DNA from: an uncultured Oscillospiraceae bacterium
Lineage (GTDB): Bacteria > Bacillota > Clostridia > Oscillospirales > Acutalibacteraceae
DNA: 60,110 nucleotides
Assembly: GCA_900548545.1 (NCBI GenBank)
Contig: URKX01000012.1
Location: 1 to 60,110 of the forward strand
Direction: 5' to 3'
Part shown: piece after piece, positions 7,111 to 15,364 of the stretch
How positions within the stretch are numbered: the first letter of the stretch is position 1
Layout of the letters: the number at the start of each line of letters is the position of its first letter
Notes under the pieces: model-generated
Seen by the model: only the letters and a program-made list of their open reading frames with translations
Databases searched by the model: none
Told to the model about the DNA's origin: nothing
Program-made: the position numbers and the translations under genes

Positions 7111-7491
7111 TGCATAAGTTTGGTGATTTTATACCTTGTTCGAAGCCTTTTCCCTCACCATGCGGTTGCTTTTATGGAAAAAGGCAGTTAAGATATTTAT
7201 TCGGAACTCGCAGCTTCATAAAATCATACATAGCCATATGCATATGAATAATCCAATGGCAGGCCAGACGAAGAACGTCCAGAATTATATCAGCTCTGCT
7301 TATCCGGGCAGATATGCACTGGTAACAAAAGAGGTAATTATACGATGTGACGAACAGAATCGTCACCTCATTTTAATTCTTCTAAAGAGCATAATAGCAT
7401 TATGTTTTCAAAATTCAATTTTACCTCTAACCAATCATATTTGTATTTTGATTGTACCAGAAAGAAAAAGTGAAGTTTATCGCATATGCAA
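7111..7491. other. AT-rich right flank, no gene recognised
   Basis: About 380 bases of AT-rich sequence with no recognisable product. Open frames of up to 119 codons (for example 7136-7495 plus) lack a ribosome site and protein-like composition. Composition returns to GC-rich near 7.6 kb, marking the right edge of the island. Confidence 0.6.
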
Positions 7492-7538
7492 ATGAGCGAT
7501 ACCCGGTTAAAAAACCAAGTATCGCCCATTCTCTTTTT
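7492..7538 (+). terminator. Hairpin with T-run at the island's right edge
   Basis: An 11-bp stem with one mismatch (7492-7502 with 7519-7529), with an internal GGTT/AACC pairing, is followed by TCTCTTTTT. It is oriented to stop plus-strand transcription before the minus-strand ECF-nagB operon. Confidence 0.6.
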
Positions 7539-7640
7539 GGCTAACCCTAACTGCCAGATACCGTAATCATAGAAAATTTATTGCTTCCTGTATTATGGGT
7601 ACCCAGCATTGGGGAAGTCTTTTTTATTTTATCCAAAGGC

Positions 7641-8174
7641 TCAGGGCGTTTCCGCAATCTTGCAGCGGCGCAAAGCCAGGGTGATAAGAGGGATGGCTGC
7701 CAGCTGCAGCACAATCCCTGGCAAACAAATGACAAAGGACTCCCGCAGCCACTGGGCCCAAGTATATCCTGATGCAAAGACAAAGGCTTCCAGCAACCCG
7801 CAAAACGCCCGGCCCAACAGCATGGCCCCCAACAGGGAAACGCTGACATTAAGCACTGGGGGCGCTGCCGCGAGAAGATAGGTAAAAAGCCCCGCCAAAA
7901 ACCCGTAAACGGCCAGCTCCCACAGAGCCCCGGCAGAGGGCGCCACCCCAGGGATGCCCGGGAAGAACTGGGGAAGCAGCACTACGAGCAACCCGCAGGA
8001 AAGCCCATAGGCCGGGCCGCAAAGCATCCCACAGAGAAGCACCGGCAGCTGCAACAGCAGCAATACCTGTGTACCGTGATTCACCCATCGGAAAGCCCAA
8101 GGCAGCAAAAGCCCCAACCCGACACAGCAAGCTGCCAACAGCAAATCAAGCAGACATCGTTTTGCCTTTCCCAT
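7641..8174 (-). CDS. ECF transporter S component, 177 aa
   Basis: The protein is highly hydrophobic with about six membrane segments and a small-residue-rich region (LCGPAYGLSCGLLVVLLP) typical of the substrate-binding S subunits of energy-coupling-factor vitamin/nutrient importers. These need a shared EcfA1-A2-T module encoded elsewhere. The ATG at 8174 is preferred over 8198 because AGGAGG lies 4-5 nt before it. It follows nagB by 25 nt in the same operon. The substrate is not evident; linkage to nagB is only weak support for an amino-sugar-related role. Confidence 0.72.
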   Translation of the reverse strand: MGKAKRCLLDLLLAACCVGLGLLLPWAFRWVNHGTQVLLLLQLPVLLCGMLCGPAYGLSCGLLVVLLPQFFPGIPGVAPSAGALWELAVYGFLAGLFTYLLAAAPPVLNVSVSLLGAMLLGRAFCGLLEAFVFASGYTWAQWLRESFVICLPGIVLQLAAIPLITLALRRCKIAETP

Positions 8175-8199
8175 ACAGCCTCCTTCTTTGCGCCCCAAA

Positions 8200-8910
8200 C
8201 TATTTGCCCTTGCTGACGATTACTGTCACGTCCCGGTGCAGCTGCAACACCGACGCCGGCACCCACGGGGTCACTTTGCCGGTGAGGGCCTTTTCTAGGA
8301 TGCCCCGTTTGTCCGCCCCGGCAATGAGCAGGATCCGGTGAGCCTTTAAAATGGTTCCCACCCCCATGGTGATGGCGTGGGTGGGCACATCCTCCGGGCG
8401 GTCGAAAAGCCGGGCGTTTGCCTGGATGGTGCTTTCCGTCAAGGCCACTGGGTGGGTCACAGGCGGGAAACTGTCTCCTGGCTCGTTAAACCCAATGTGA
8501 CCGTTATGGCCAATGCCCAACAGCTGCAAGTCCACGCCTCCCAGTCCCTGGACCAGCGCCTCATACCGGCGGCTTTCCTCCTCCGGGTCAGCGGCGGCGC
8601 CATCGGGCAAAAAGGTATTTTCCGGTTTCAGGTTCACCCGCCGGAACAAATGATGTTCCATAAAATACCGGTAACTGTGAGCGTCTTCCCCGGAAAGCCC
8701 CCAGTACTCGTCCAAGTTTACCGTGTGGACTTGCGAGAAATCCAGCCGCCCAATCCGATAGGCCTCTGCCAGCTTTTGATAGGCACCCACGGGGCTGCTT
8801 CCCGTGGCCAGTCCCAACACACAGTGCGGCTTCAGCAAAACCTGCGCCCCCAAGATCTCCGCCGCCAAGGCGCTCAGCTGCTCATAGTTGTCTGTTTCCA
8901 AAATCCGCAT
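8200..8910 (-). CDS. nagB: Glucosamine-6-phosphate deaminase
   Basis: Converts glucosamine-6-phosphate to fructose-6-phosphate and ammonia, feeding amino sugars into glycolysis in the cytoplasm. Family signatures are intact: LATGSSPVGAY (phosphate loop), NLDEYWGL with the catalytic Asp, and GIGHNGHIGFNEPG with the active-site Asp/His/Glu equivalents. At 236 residues it is slightly shorter than E. coli NagB and matches the short Firmicutes form, which lacks the allosteric extension. A sigma-A-like promoter lies just upstream. No nagA is in the window. Confidence 0.95.
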   Translation of the reverse strand: MRILETDNYEQLSALAAEILGAQVLLKPHCVLGLATGSSPVGAYQKLAEAYRIGRLDFSQVHTVNLDEYWGLSGEDAHSYRYFMEHHLFRRVNLKPENTFLPDGAAADPEEESRRYEALVQGLGGVDLQLLGIGHNGHIGFNEPGDSFPPVTHPVALTESTIQANARLFDRPEDVPTHAITMGVGTILKAHRILLIAGADKRGILEKALTGKVTPWVPASVLQLHRDVTVIVSKGK

Positions 8911-8946
8911 GATCCCAATCCCGCCCCTTTTTGTTTGTCAGTCTAC

Positions 8947-8975
8947 AGTGTAACCCTCGAGAGAAAAAAAGTCCA
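8947..8975 (-). promoter_or_regulatory. nagB promoter
   Basis: On the minus strand TGGACT (8975-8970) and TACACT (8952-8947) are 17 nt apart, with the start codon at 8910. Confidence 0.55.
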
Positions 8976-8994
8976 GATGGTTTCCAACACTTTT

Positions 8995-9906
8995 TCATGT
9001 TTTCCCCGCCGCCTGCTTTCCAGGAAGCTGGGCCAATATCACAGCCGCGAACACAAGGAAGCATCCCGCAGCTTCCCGCAGGGAAAGAGGCTGGCCCAGC
9101 AGGGCCCACCCCGCCAAAGCGGCAAATACTGATTCCAAGCTCAAAATCAGCGAGGCCACCGTGGGATTGACTGTGCGCTGGCCCAAGATCTGCAAGGTGT
9201 AGCCCACCCCGCTGGAGATCACCCCGGTGTACAGCAGGGGCATCCATGCCGCAAGCACTTGCGGGAATGTAAACTGCTCAAACAAAAAGGCCAGTCCCAT
9301 GGAGAGAGCCCCCGCCACAAAAAATTGGACGCAGGAAAGCTGGATTCCATCCAACGCATCCGGCGCGGAATCGATCACCAAGATGTGCAGGGAGAACACC
9401 ACCGCGCTGCCGATCACCAGCAAGTCCCCGGCAGCAATCCCAGCGCTCCCCTTCACACTGAGCAAATAGGCCCCCAAAAGCGCCAGCGCCACGCCAGCCC
9501 ACACCTTCAGGCCAGGCCGCCTCCCTAAAAAGATCCCCAGTACCGGGACGATCACGATGTACAGGGCAGTCAGGAACCCCGCCTTCCCCGGGGAGGCAGT
9601 CTGCATCCCAGCCTGCTGCAACAGGCTGGCTGTCCCCAGCAGTAAGCCGCAGGCGGAACCCCACAGTAAAAGCCGAGCCTTGCCCCCGGCGGGCTTCTCC
9701 CCCTCCGGGGCGTTTTTCCGCAGGTGCTTTGAAAGGGCAATCACAGGCAGCAACGCTACCCCGCCGATAAGACTGCGCACCCCATTAAAGGCACAGGGCC
9801 CCAGGTAATCCATGCCCACGCTTTGGGCCACAAAGGCCATGCCCCAAATCAAAGCGGTGAGCAGCAGCAGCGCCGCCCCCCACGTCTGTACCCTGTTACG
9901 CGCCAT
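8995..9906 (-). CDS. EamA-family (DMT) transporter, 303 aa
   Basis: Two EamA repeats with about ten membrane segments (for example LLLLTALIWGMAFVAQ near the N terminus). The second repeat contains the typical LLYTGVISSGVGYTLQ and LESVFAALAGWALLGQ stretches. Such proteins export amino acids or small metabolites; the substrate cannot be assigned. Its ATG lies within the last 11 nt of the MATE gene, so the two are cotranscribed and translationally coupled. Confidence 0.88.
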   Translation of the reverse strand: MARNRVQTWGAALLLLTALIWGMAFVAQSVGMDYLGPCAFNGVRSLIGGVALLPVIALSKHLRKNAPEGEKPAGGKARLLLWGSACGLLLGTASLLQQAGMQTASPGKAGFLTALYIVIVPVLGIFLGRRPGLKVWAGVALALLGAYLLSVKGSAGIAAGDLLVIGSAVVFSLHILVIDSAPDALDGIQLSCVQFFVAGALSMGLAFLFEQFTFPQVLAAWMPLLYTGVISSGVGYTLQILGQRTVNPTVASLILSLESVFAALAGWALLGQPLSLREAAGCFLVFAAVILAQLPGKQAAGKT

Positions 9907-11293
9907 TTGCAGCGCCTTCTTTCTCCCCAGACGGCTCCTGGCCCCGCGTGAGGTTTTTCATCCAATTGTAGCGGTTGATCTTCACAATAGCCACAAAGCA
10001 CTTGAGGATCTGGTCGCACTTTAAGCAGGCAAACACCACCCAAGGAGGCGCTCCCAGCCACATGGCGATCAAGGCCGAAGGGATTACCACCAAAAACACA
10101 AAGATGGTGTCGTTCTTAAACACAAAGGAGATATCGCCACCGGACTTCACCAGGCCAAACAAGCAGGCTGCCTGGTAGCAGGTGCCAATGATAGTCACGG
10201 AGATCACGTTGATGAACTGCCGGGCATACACCTGGGCTTCGGCGCTGGCGCTGTACAGGGAGATAAACCCATCCCGGAAAAGGAACACTACCGCTCCGGA
10301 GATCAGCCCCACAAACAGAAAGATCATTTGCACGGTCTTGGAATATTCTTTCATCTTCTCGTACTGCCCGGCACCTACGGTTTTCCCGGTGATGATCCCC
10401 ACTGCCGAGGAAAGGCCGTTCATCCACACATAGATCAAGTTGTGGAGCATCCCGGTGATGCTGGCAGCGGCAATGACCCCCGCGCTGTAACATCCCAAGA
10501 TTTTGGTGTTAGCCAAAGAGTTCACCGACCACACCACCTGCCCGCCGATCACCGGAAGGCCATAACGGACAAAGTCCCGTAAAAGCTGCCGGTCTGTATG
10601 GAGCAGGTCTCTGACGCTCAGACGCAGCTTCCGGTCCACAAAGAACACATACCCGATCCCCACGCACATTTCCATGATCCGGGAAACAAGCGTGGCCAAG
10701 GCCGCGCCACGCACCCCCATGGCCGGGAACCCCAAGCACCCAAAGATGAACACATAATTTAAACACACATTTACCACCAGCGCCATGCAGGAAATATACA
10801 AGCCAACCTTGGCGGTTTCCACGCTGCGCATGGCGGCGATCATCACCTGCGAAACAGAAAAAAACAGGTAGGTAAAACCAACAATCTGCACATAGGCAGC
10901 CCCTTCCTGGATGACCCCAGGCTCCTGGGTAAAGGCGCGGATCACCCACTGGGGGAACAGCACGGCCACCAGGCTGGCCAGGATCCCCACCCCCAGGGCG
11001 AACTTCACCCCAATGGATACCACCTTCCGGATGCTGGCCGTATCCCGCTTGCCCCAGTACTGAGCGGCTAAAATCAAAATGGCACCCTCAATGCCGCCCA
11101 CAAACATCTGCACCACCGACTGGAGCTGGCCGCCCACGTACACACCGGAAATGGCGTTGTCCCCCAACGAACCGATCATCAAGTTGTCAGCGAAGTTCAC
11201 TCCAAAGGTGATGAGGTTCTGCAAGGAAATAGGTACCGCCAGCGTGACAAGCGACCGATAAAAAGACCGGTCCTTTGTAAATAGAGCCATCAT
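9896..11293 (-). CDS. MATE family efflux transporter, 465 aa
   Basis: Twelve membrane segments in two halves, beginning FYRSLVTLAVPISLQNLITFG and containing NFADNLMIGSLG, characteristic of Na+/H+-coupled multidrug MATE exporters of the DinF/NorM superfamily. The ATG at 11293 follows AGGGGAGAG; the longer frame to 11389 has no ribosome site and non-membrane sequence, so it is rejected. Overlaps the downstream EamA gene by 11 nt. A promoter is present at 11355-11384. Confidence 0.9.
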   Translation of the reverse strand: MMALFTKDRSFYRSLVTLAVPISLQNLITFGVNFADNLMIGSLGDNAISGVYVGGQLQSVVQMFVGGIEGAILILAAQYWGKRDTASIRKVVSIGVKFALGVGILASLVAVLFPQWVIRAFTQEPGVIQEGAAYVQIVGFTYLFFSVSQVMIAAMRSVETAKVGLYISCMALVVNVCLNYVFIFGCLGFPAMGVRGAALATLVSRIMEMCVGIGYVFFVDRKLRLSVRDLLHTDRQLLRDFVRYGLPVIGGQVVWSVNSLANTKILGCYSAGVIAAASITGMLHNLIYVWMNGLSSAVGIITGKTVGAGQYEKMKEYSKTVQMIFLFVGLISGAVVFLFRDGFISLYSASAEAQVYARQFINVISVTIIGTCYQAACLFGLVKSGGDISFVFKNDTIFVFLVVIPSALIAMWLGAPPWVVFACLKCDQILKCFVAIVKINRYNWMKNLTRGQEPSGEKEGAANGA

Positions 11294-11354
11294 TCTCTCT
11301 CCCCTCTGCCAGGCTTCCCGGCAGGAAATTCCCGCGTTTTCACGGTTATCCTTT

Positions 11355-11384
11355 ATTATACACGAGGGCTTCTGCCTCTGTAAA
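11355..11384 (-). promoter_or_regulatory. Promoter of the MATE-EamA operon
   Basis: On the minus strand TTTACA (11384-11379) and TATAAT (11360-11355) are 18 nt apart, about 60 nt before the MATE start codon. Confidence 0.7.
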
Positions 11385-11408
11385 GACACATATTCCTTGC
11401 TGTGAGAT

Positions 11409-11437
11409 AAAAAAAGCGCGGCCTGGAAGCCGCGCCC
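11409..11437 (-). terminator. Terminator of the BtuF-like lipoprotein gene
   Basis: A 7-bp perfect GC stem (11416-11422 with 11429-11435) is followed on the minus strand by seven T. Confidence 0.9.
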
Positions 11438-11464
11438 CTTATGTATCTAGGTTTTAGGGAAAAC

Positions 11465-12820
11465 TTACGCCGTTGCGGAGCTTTCCGAAGAGCTTTCCGC
11501 GCCGGCGCTTGCCTCTGAAGAGCTTTCCGCAGCCGAAGACGCGGAAGAGGTTCCGCCAGCCTGAGTGGAAGAACCGTTTTCCCCAGCAGAGGCTTCCTCT
11601 GGCAGAGGGGTGCCGTCCTCCCGCAAAGCGCCCTCTGCAAACAGCGCTGCCTGGGTAGCGGGGTCAGCAATGCCGGTGGCCTCAATGCCGTTAGCTGTCT
11701 GGAAGCGGCTGACGCAGTCTGCCGTGGTCGCGCCGTAATGACCGTCATACTTTTCTGCCAGGTAACCCAACTGGGCCAGCCTCTGCTGCAGCGCTTCCAC
11801 CTGGTCACCCTGCGCCCCTTGTTCCAAGGTTTCATATTGGGACTGGGCCTCCAGAGCGGAACTAACTTCCGATTCGATGTTCTCGGTGGGATCGCTGGCC
11901 AACATGGAATCCGGCTCCAGCAGCTCCGGAAAGGTGTTGGCGCAGATCTCATAGGCCGTTTCCACAACGGTACGTCCCTGCCACTCCATCAGGGTTGGGT
12001 CCAATTCAAAAACCTCCCCTTGCTCCACTGCCTGGAACTGGGCAAAACGGCTGTCGGCTTCAATTTGTTCTTTCAACCCAGGGGCACAGAAAATGACATT
12101 GGGATTGGCAATTTCCAATGATTGAAATTCGTAAGCGCCCCCCTCCAAACTGTCAAATACATTAGTCACACCCGCATAGGACATGATTGTACTGGCAAAC
12201 ATATCCCCTGTAACGGCACTGCCGTCCAGATCATAGAGGTAGCAGGCTGTCGTCACCTTATCTGTGGGCACAATACGGTTGATACTGTCCAAAGTGATAA
12301 AGATATCCTGGGCAGTGGAAACACCCTCGTCATAGCCCAGCCCCCCGCCGGAAAGCGCAGAAGAAACCTGGGCGTACAACCGTTCAAAATCAGTGCGGTC
12401 CGTCGCGGGCTCTACAGAAAGCACCGTCACCCCAGCCTCTTCCAAGGCGCTTTGCGCAGCGTTGCTTCCCTGGTCAACTAACACCAAGTCCGGCTGCAAA
12501 GTTTGAATGGCCTCCGCATCGCTTGCAGACACTTTCGCCAAACCGGACAGTTCCTCCTGGGAGCATTCCTCGCTGATACCAACCATCTGGGTTTCACATC
12601 CCAAAGCCAAGATTACATCTGCCAGGCTGGGAGAAAGAACCACCACTTTTACAGGACGGGAGGAGATCGTCACACCATTGACTTCCACTGGGAACTCCCC
12701 TGTGGTCACCCCAGAAACCAGGTCGTCCACTTGGGAACAGCCGGTGAAAACACCGCACCCCAAAACCACACAAAGCACCATAGCCAGAACACGCCGAAGC
12801 GCGCTACGATATCGTTGCAT
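11465..12820 (-). CDS. Lipoprotein: BtuF-like substrate-binding domain fused to a peptidoglycan-binding domain, 451 aa
   Basis: The start at 12820 follows AAAGGAAG. A signal peptide ends in the lipobox-like GVFTGC, so it is predicted to be anchored outside the membrane. Residues about 40-300 resemble a periplasmic-binding-protein-2 (BtuF/FepB) domain (VVLSPSLADVILALGC, LQPDLVLVDQGSN). About residues 325-390 form a PG_binding_1 repeat (LEQGAQGDQVEALQQRLAQLGYL). The C terminus is a Ser/Ala/Glu-rich low-complexity tail. Binding proteins of this class usually sit with an ABC permease and ATPase; none is nearby. The ligand is unknown. The domain order, with a cell-wall-binding module attached to a solute-binding module, is unusual. 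Confidence 0.82.
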   Translation of the reverse strand: MQRYRSALRRVLAMVLCVVLGCGVFTGCSQVDDLVSGVTTGEFPVEVNGVTISSRPVKVVVLSPSLADVILALGCETQMVGISEECSQEELSGLAKVSASDAEAIQTLQPDLVLVDQGSNAAQSALEEAGVTVLSVEPATDRTDFERLYAQVSSALSGGGLGYDEGVSTAQDIFITLDSINRIVPTDKVTTACYLYDLDGSAVTGDMFASTIMSYAGVTNVFDSLEGGAYEFQSLEIANPNVIFCAPGLKEQIEADSRFAQFQAVEQGEVFELDPTLMEWQGRTVVETAYEICANTFPELLEPDSMLASDPTENIESEVSSALEAQSQYETLEQGAQGDQVEALQQRLAQLGYLAEKYDGHYGATTADCVSRFQTANGIEATGIADPATQAALFAEGALREDGTPLPEEASAGENGSSTQAGGTSSASSAAESSSEASAGAESSSESSATA

Positions 12821-12940
12821 TGCAAGACACTTCCTTTCCAGAAAACCTGCCAAAACCCGGCAGGAACACCTGTCATTGATCAATAATCCACCTTATTTTA
12901 CCCTGAGTGCACCATGTGTGTCAACTCCTCTGAAAAAACC

Positions 12941-12969
12941 TTGACATTTTCCTCTAACCAGACTACAAT
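12941..12969 (+). promoter_or_regulatory. Strong plus-strand promoter upstream of tRNA-Ser
   Basis: A perfect TTGACA (12941-12946) and TACAAT (12964-12969) are separated by 17 nt. The next annotated plus-strand feature is tRNA-Ser, 340 nt away. It may drive the tRNA precursor or a separate untranslated RNA across 12976-13200. Confidence 0.7.
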
Positions 12970-13027
12970 AAAAGGCATTGTAGCCGATACAAAATTGTTG
13001 TCTCTTTTTCCGACAAGATAGAACAAT

Positions 13028-13132
13028 ATGTGTAAAGCTATATTTCTTTCCATGCGAAAGTGCTGCGCCTATTTCCAATGAGTTTTTGAATTTTTTCTAG
13101 CACCTTGTGGAAAGCTGCTTTGCTTTACACAT
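13028..13132 (+). repeat. Widely spaced 11-bp inverted repeat in a gene-free stretch
   Basis: ATGTGTAAAGC (13028-13038) and its exact complement (13122-13132) are 83 nt apart inside the 490-nt gap between the lipoprotein and tRNA-Ser. They lie 50 nt downstream of the strong promoter at 12941. The pair could close a folded RNA of about 105 nt. No open reading frame or known RNA family is recognised here; the rest of the gap shows nothing I can name. Confidence 0.4.
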
Positions 13133-13308
13133 CTGTTTTGTTTCTTTGTCCAGCTTGTTGTGCTTCCCGTTAATCATGCTCCCTTTTGGAAACGGGAAAT
13201 TGGATGAGAAGATCCCTGTTTTTTCCTTTGAGATGGGAGTCCTCAGGCTGCAATATCCTTCTAGGATCTAAAAACCATTCCCATTCTCAGGATGTATATT
13301 GCGTAGTT

Positions 13309-13401
13309 GGAGATGTACCCAAGTGGTTGAAGGGTCCGCACTCGAAATGCGGTAGGTCGGCTCAAACCGGCGCAAGAGTTCAAATCTCTTCATCTCCGCC
13401 A
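13309..13401 (+). tRNA. tRNA-Ser (anticodon CGA)
   Basis: Acceptor GGAGATG pairs with CATCTCC and is followed by G and an encoded CCA. The anticodon arm is CCGCA-CTCGAAA-TGCGG, reading UCG codons. A long variable arm typical of class II tRNA-Ser (around GTCGG/CCGGC) and a T-arm with a TTCAAAT loop are present. All arms pair, so it should be functional. Confidence 0.97.
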
Positions 13402-13402
13402 G

Positions 13403-13437
13403 AAAAAACACACTCAGATTTTCTGAGTGTGTTTTTT
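13403..13437 (+). terminator. tRNA-Ser terminator
   Basis: An A-rich/T-rich hairpin (ACACACTCAG with CTGAGTGTGT) is followed by T6, beginning 1 nt after the CCA. Confidence 0.9.
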
Positions 13438-13654
13438 CTATTTATTCCTATTTTTTTAAATAACTATCAAGGCTATCATGCCATTGCACGCTTGGTATAC
13501 AAAAACATGATAGACATGGACCTATATTTTTTCCTGACTAGGAAAGTTGAAGGAGTAAGCATCACCTCCAGGAACACAGCCGGCATCCATGTTAAATTCA
13601 CAGGAAAGTAATGTTTACATAGGGCTATCTTCCAATATTGACTTTGTTAACAAG
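13438..13654. other. Gene-free stretch after tRNA-Ser
   Basis: No gene recognised. A frame that happens to be open through the tRNA ends at 13611 with protein-like sequence (LVYKNMIDMDLYFFLTRK), but it has no start of its own. It could be a degraded remnant of something inserted at the tRNA, or chance. Confidence 0.4.
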
Positions 13655-13691
13655 AAAAAACCCGCCCAATTCCTGTTAGGAATCAGACGGG
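13655..13691 (-). terminator. Terminator of the MalY/PatB gene
   Basis: A 13-bp stem including G-U pairs (13661-13673 with 13679-13691) is followed on the minus strand by T6. It lies about 105 nt beyond the stop codon. Confidence 0.85.
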
Positions 13692-13796
13692 AGTTTCGTA
13701 TGCACCTGAAAACTGTCAGCTAACAGTTGATAAGTGACTTAGTTCTCTATCACACTGTTAAGTTAAGCCAAGGGGATTTTTTGTCAGGCAGTTTCA

Positions 13797-15011
13797 TCAA
13801 ATAAAGACGTACTTTTTCAGCCGGTCGAAAGCCTCTTCCACGCGGGAGAGGGGCAGGGCCAGGTTCATGCGGATGTGGCAGGGACCGTGGAAGCCACGGC
13901 CGTCCTGCCAGGCAACGCCCACATCCCAGCCGGCTTTCTGCAGCTCGTCAATGGTCTTGCCGTGCTCCTCGCACCACTGGGTGCAGTCCAAGAACAGCAT
14001 ATAAGTACCCTGGGGTTTCATCACTTTCACCCCGGGGAAGTTCTCGGCGATGAAATTGCAGGCAAAGTTCACGTTGCCGGTGAGGACTTCCCGCAGCTCG
14101 TCCACCCAGTCGCTGCCCTCCTGGGTGTAGGCGCCGATCAGGGCGTGCATGGAAAGCACGTTCATGGAGTTGTAATGGGACAGGGAGGATTCCTTCTCAA
14201 TGCGCTCCCGCAGGGCCTTGTTGTAGATGATATGGTAGCTGCCGATGAGGCCGGCCAGGTTGAAGGTCTTGGAGGGGGCATACAGGGCAACGGTGCGCAT
14301 CTTGGCATCCTCGGAGATGGTCTGCATGGGGATGTGCTTGTTGCCGTCCAAGATCAGATCGGACCAGATTTCGTCGCAGATGACCATGACGTCGTTGGCC
14401 TTGTAGACTTCCATGGCCTTCTCCAGCTCCCAGCGCTCCCACACGCGGCCGCAGGGGTTGTGGGGGGAACAGAACACGGCGGTGTGGATCTTATTCTCTT
14501 TGATCTTCTTGTCCATGTCCTCAAAGTCCATGCGGTAAACGCCGTTTTCGTCCTGGACCAGGGGGCTGTGGATGATGTGGTAGCCGTTGTTGGTCAGGCA
14601 GCCGGTGAAGCCCACATAGGTGGGGGAGTGGAGCAGCACGTTGTCGCCCTTGGAGCACAGCACGTTCAGGGCGCTGATCACGCCGCCCAGCACGCCGTTT
14701 TCATAGCCGATGCACTCTTTGGTTAGGCCAGTGACGCCGTTGCGCTTTTCTTGCCAGTTGATGATGGCGTTGAAATACTCGTCGCTGGTGGAGAAATAGC
14801 CAAAGAAGGGGTGCTCGATCCGCTTTTGGATGGCCTGGGTGATGGTGGGCACCGTGGGGAAGTTCATGTCTGCCACCCACATGGGGATGATATCAAACCC
14901 TTCCTTGGGAGGTTGCGGCCCAAAGCCGCCCGGGCGCAAGTCCACGGCCACTGCGTCTTTTCCGTGCCGGTCAATAATGCTGGTAAAATCGTACTTCATG
15001 TTTTTCGTCAC
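13797..15011 (-). CDS. MalY/PatB-type PLP-dependent C-S lyase / aminotransferase, 404 aa
   Basis: A fold-type I PLP enzyme of the MalY/PatB branch, which cleaves cystathionine or cysteine conjugates (beta-lyase) and can act as an aminotransferase. Visible motifs: IPMWVADMNFPT near the N terminus, SPHNPCGRVW, CDEIWSDL (the Asp that contacts the PLP ring), and APSKTFNLAGL with the Schiff-base lysine. The length is normal. The start is GTG at 15011 or ATG at 14999; neither has an ideal ribosome site. Two AGGAGG-like sequences lie further upstream without a nearby start, leaving the 5' end uncertain. Confidence 0.9.
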   Translation of the reverse strand: MTKNMKYDFTSIIDRHGKDAVAVDLRPGGFGPQPPKEGFDIIPMWVADMNFPTVPTITQAIQKRIEHPFFGYFSTSDEYFNAIINWQEKRNGVTGLTKECIGYENGVLGGVISALNVLCSKGDNVLLHSPTYVGFTGCLTNNGYHIIHSPLVQDENGVYRMDFEDMDKKIKENKIHTAVFCSPHNPCGRVWERWELEKAMEVYKANDVMVICDEIWSDLILDGNKHIPMQTISEDAKMRTVALYAPSKTFNLAGLIGSYHIIYNKALRERIEKESSLSHYNSMNVLSMHALIGAYTQEGSDWVDELREVLTGNVNFACNFIAENFPGVKVMKPQGTYMLFLDCTQWCEEHGKTIDELQKAGWDVGVAWQDGRGFHGPCHIRMNLALPLSRVEEAFDRLKKYVFI

Positions 15012-15127
15012 GCCGCGCCCTCTTCCTCAATCTGAACGGCGCGGGTGCTTACCTCCTTTTTATCTATATTTCTGTTTTTAAAGGGTTACAGTTTGTTTAA
15101 CAGATTTTTCGCTATAACACCTCCTTT

Positions 15128-15157
15128 ATTTTACACAGTTTGCACAGCTTCTGTCAA
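15128..15157 (-). promoter_or_regulatory. Promoter of the MalY/PatB gene
   Basis: Minus strand TTGACA (15157-15152) and TAAAAT (15133-15128) are separated by 18 nt. The roughly 115-nt leader carries a GC hairpin (CGCGCC with GGCGCG) just before the start codon. Confidence 0.7.
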
Positions 15158-15189
15158 TCCCAAAGATCTCTCTTCTGGGGGGAGGAAAC

Positions 15190-15241
15190 AAAAAAGCGCC
15201 TTGCTCCCCTTTTGGTGGGACAAAGCGCCGTTGCGGTTCCA
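15190..15241 (-). ncRNA. Candidate short RNA or attenuated leader
   Basis: A minus-strand promoter (15248-15275) is followed after about 10 nt by a strong GC hairpin (about 15196-15229) ending in T6. Transcription would give an RNA of only about 50 nt. Its 5' part contains CTTTTGG, complementary to CCAAAAG in the terminator loop, so alternative pairing is possible. No minus-strand gene ends here, so the hairpin is not an ordinary gene-end terminator. It may be a small RNA or an attenuator ahead of the MalY/PatB gene. Confidence 0.45.
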
Positions 15242-15247
15242 AAAGAA

Positions 15248-15275
15248 ATTGTACCACCTTTTCCCAGTTTGTCAA
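15248..15275 (-). promoter_or_regulatory. Promoter of the short minus-strand RNA
   Basis: TTGACA (15275-15270) and TACAAT (15253-15248) on the minus strand are separated by 16 nt. Confidence 0.6.
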
Positions 15276-15306
15276 CGGGACAAGCCCGTTTCAACACTCC
15301 TTCATA

Positions 15307-15335
15307 TCGACAACCCCTGCCAGCCGTGCTATAAT
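15307..15335 (+). promoter_or_regulatory. Promoter of the ClC transporter gene
   Basis: TCGACA (15307-15312), a 17-nt spacer and a perfect TATAAT (15330-15335) lie 30 nt before the GTG start. It is divergent from the minus-strand promoter at 15248-15275. Confidence 0.75.
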
Positions 15336-15364
15336 AGCAGCGAAAAAATCCAGGAAAGAATGGG

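Noticed and set aside
7136..7495. 119-codon frame in the right flank of the island
   Set aside because: No ribosome site, low-complexity AT-driven composition and no recognisable family.
13186..13611. 141-codon plus-strand frame across the tRNA-Ser
   Set aside because: It runs straight through a fully paired tRNA gene and its terminator, so it cannot be a real protein gene.
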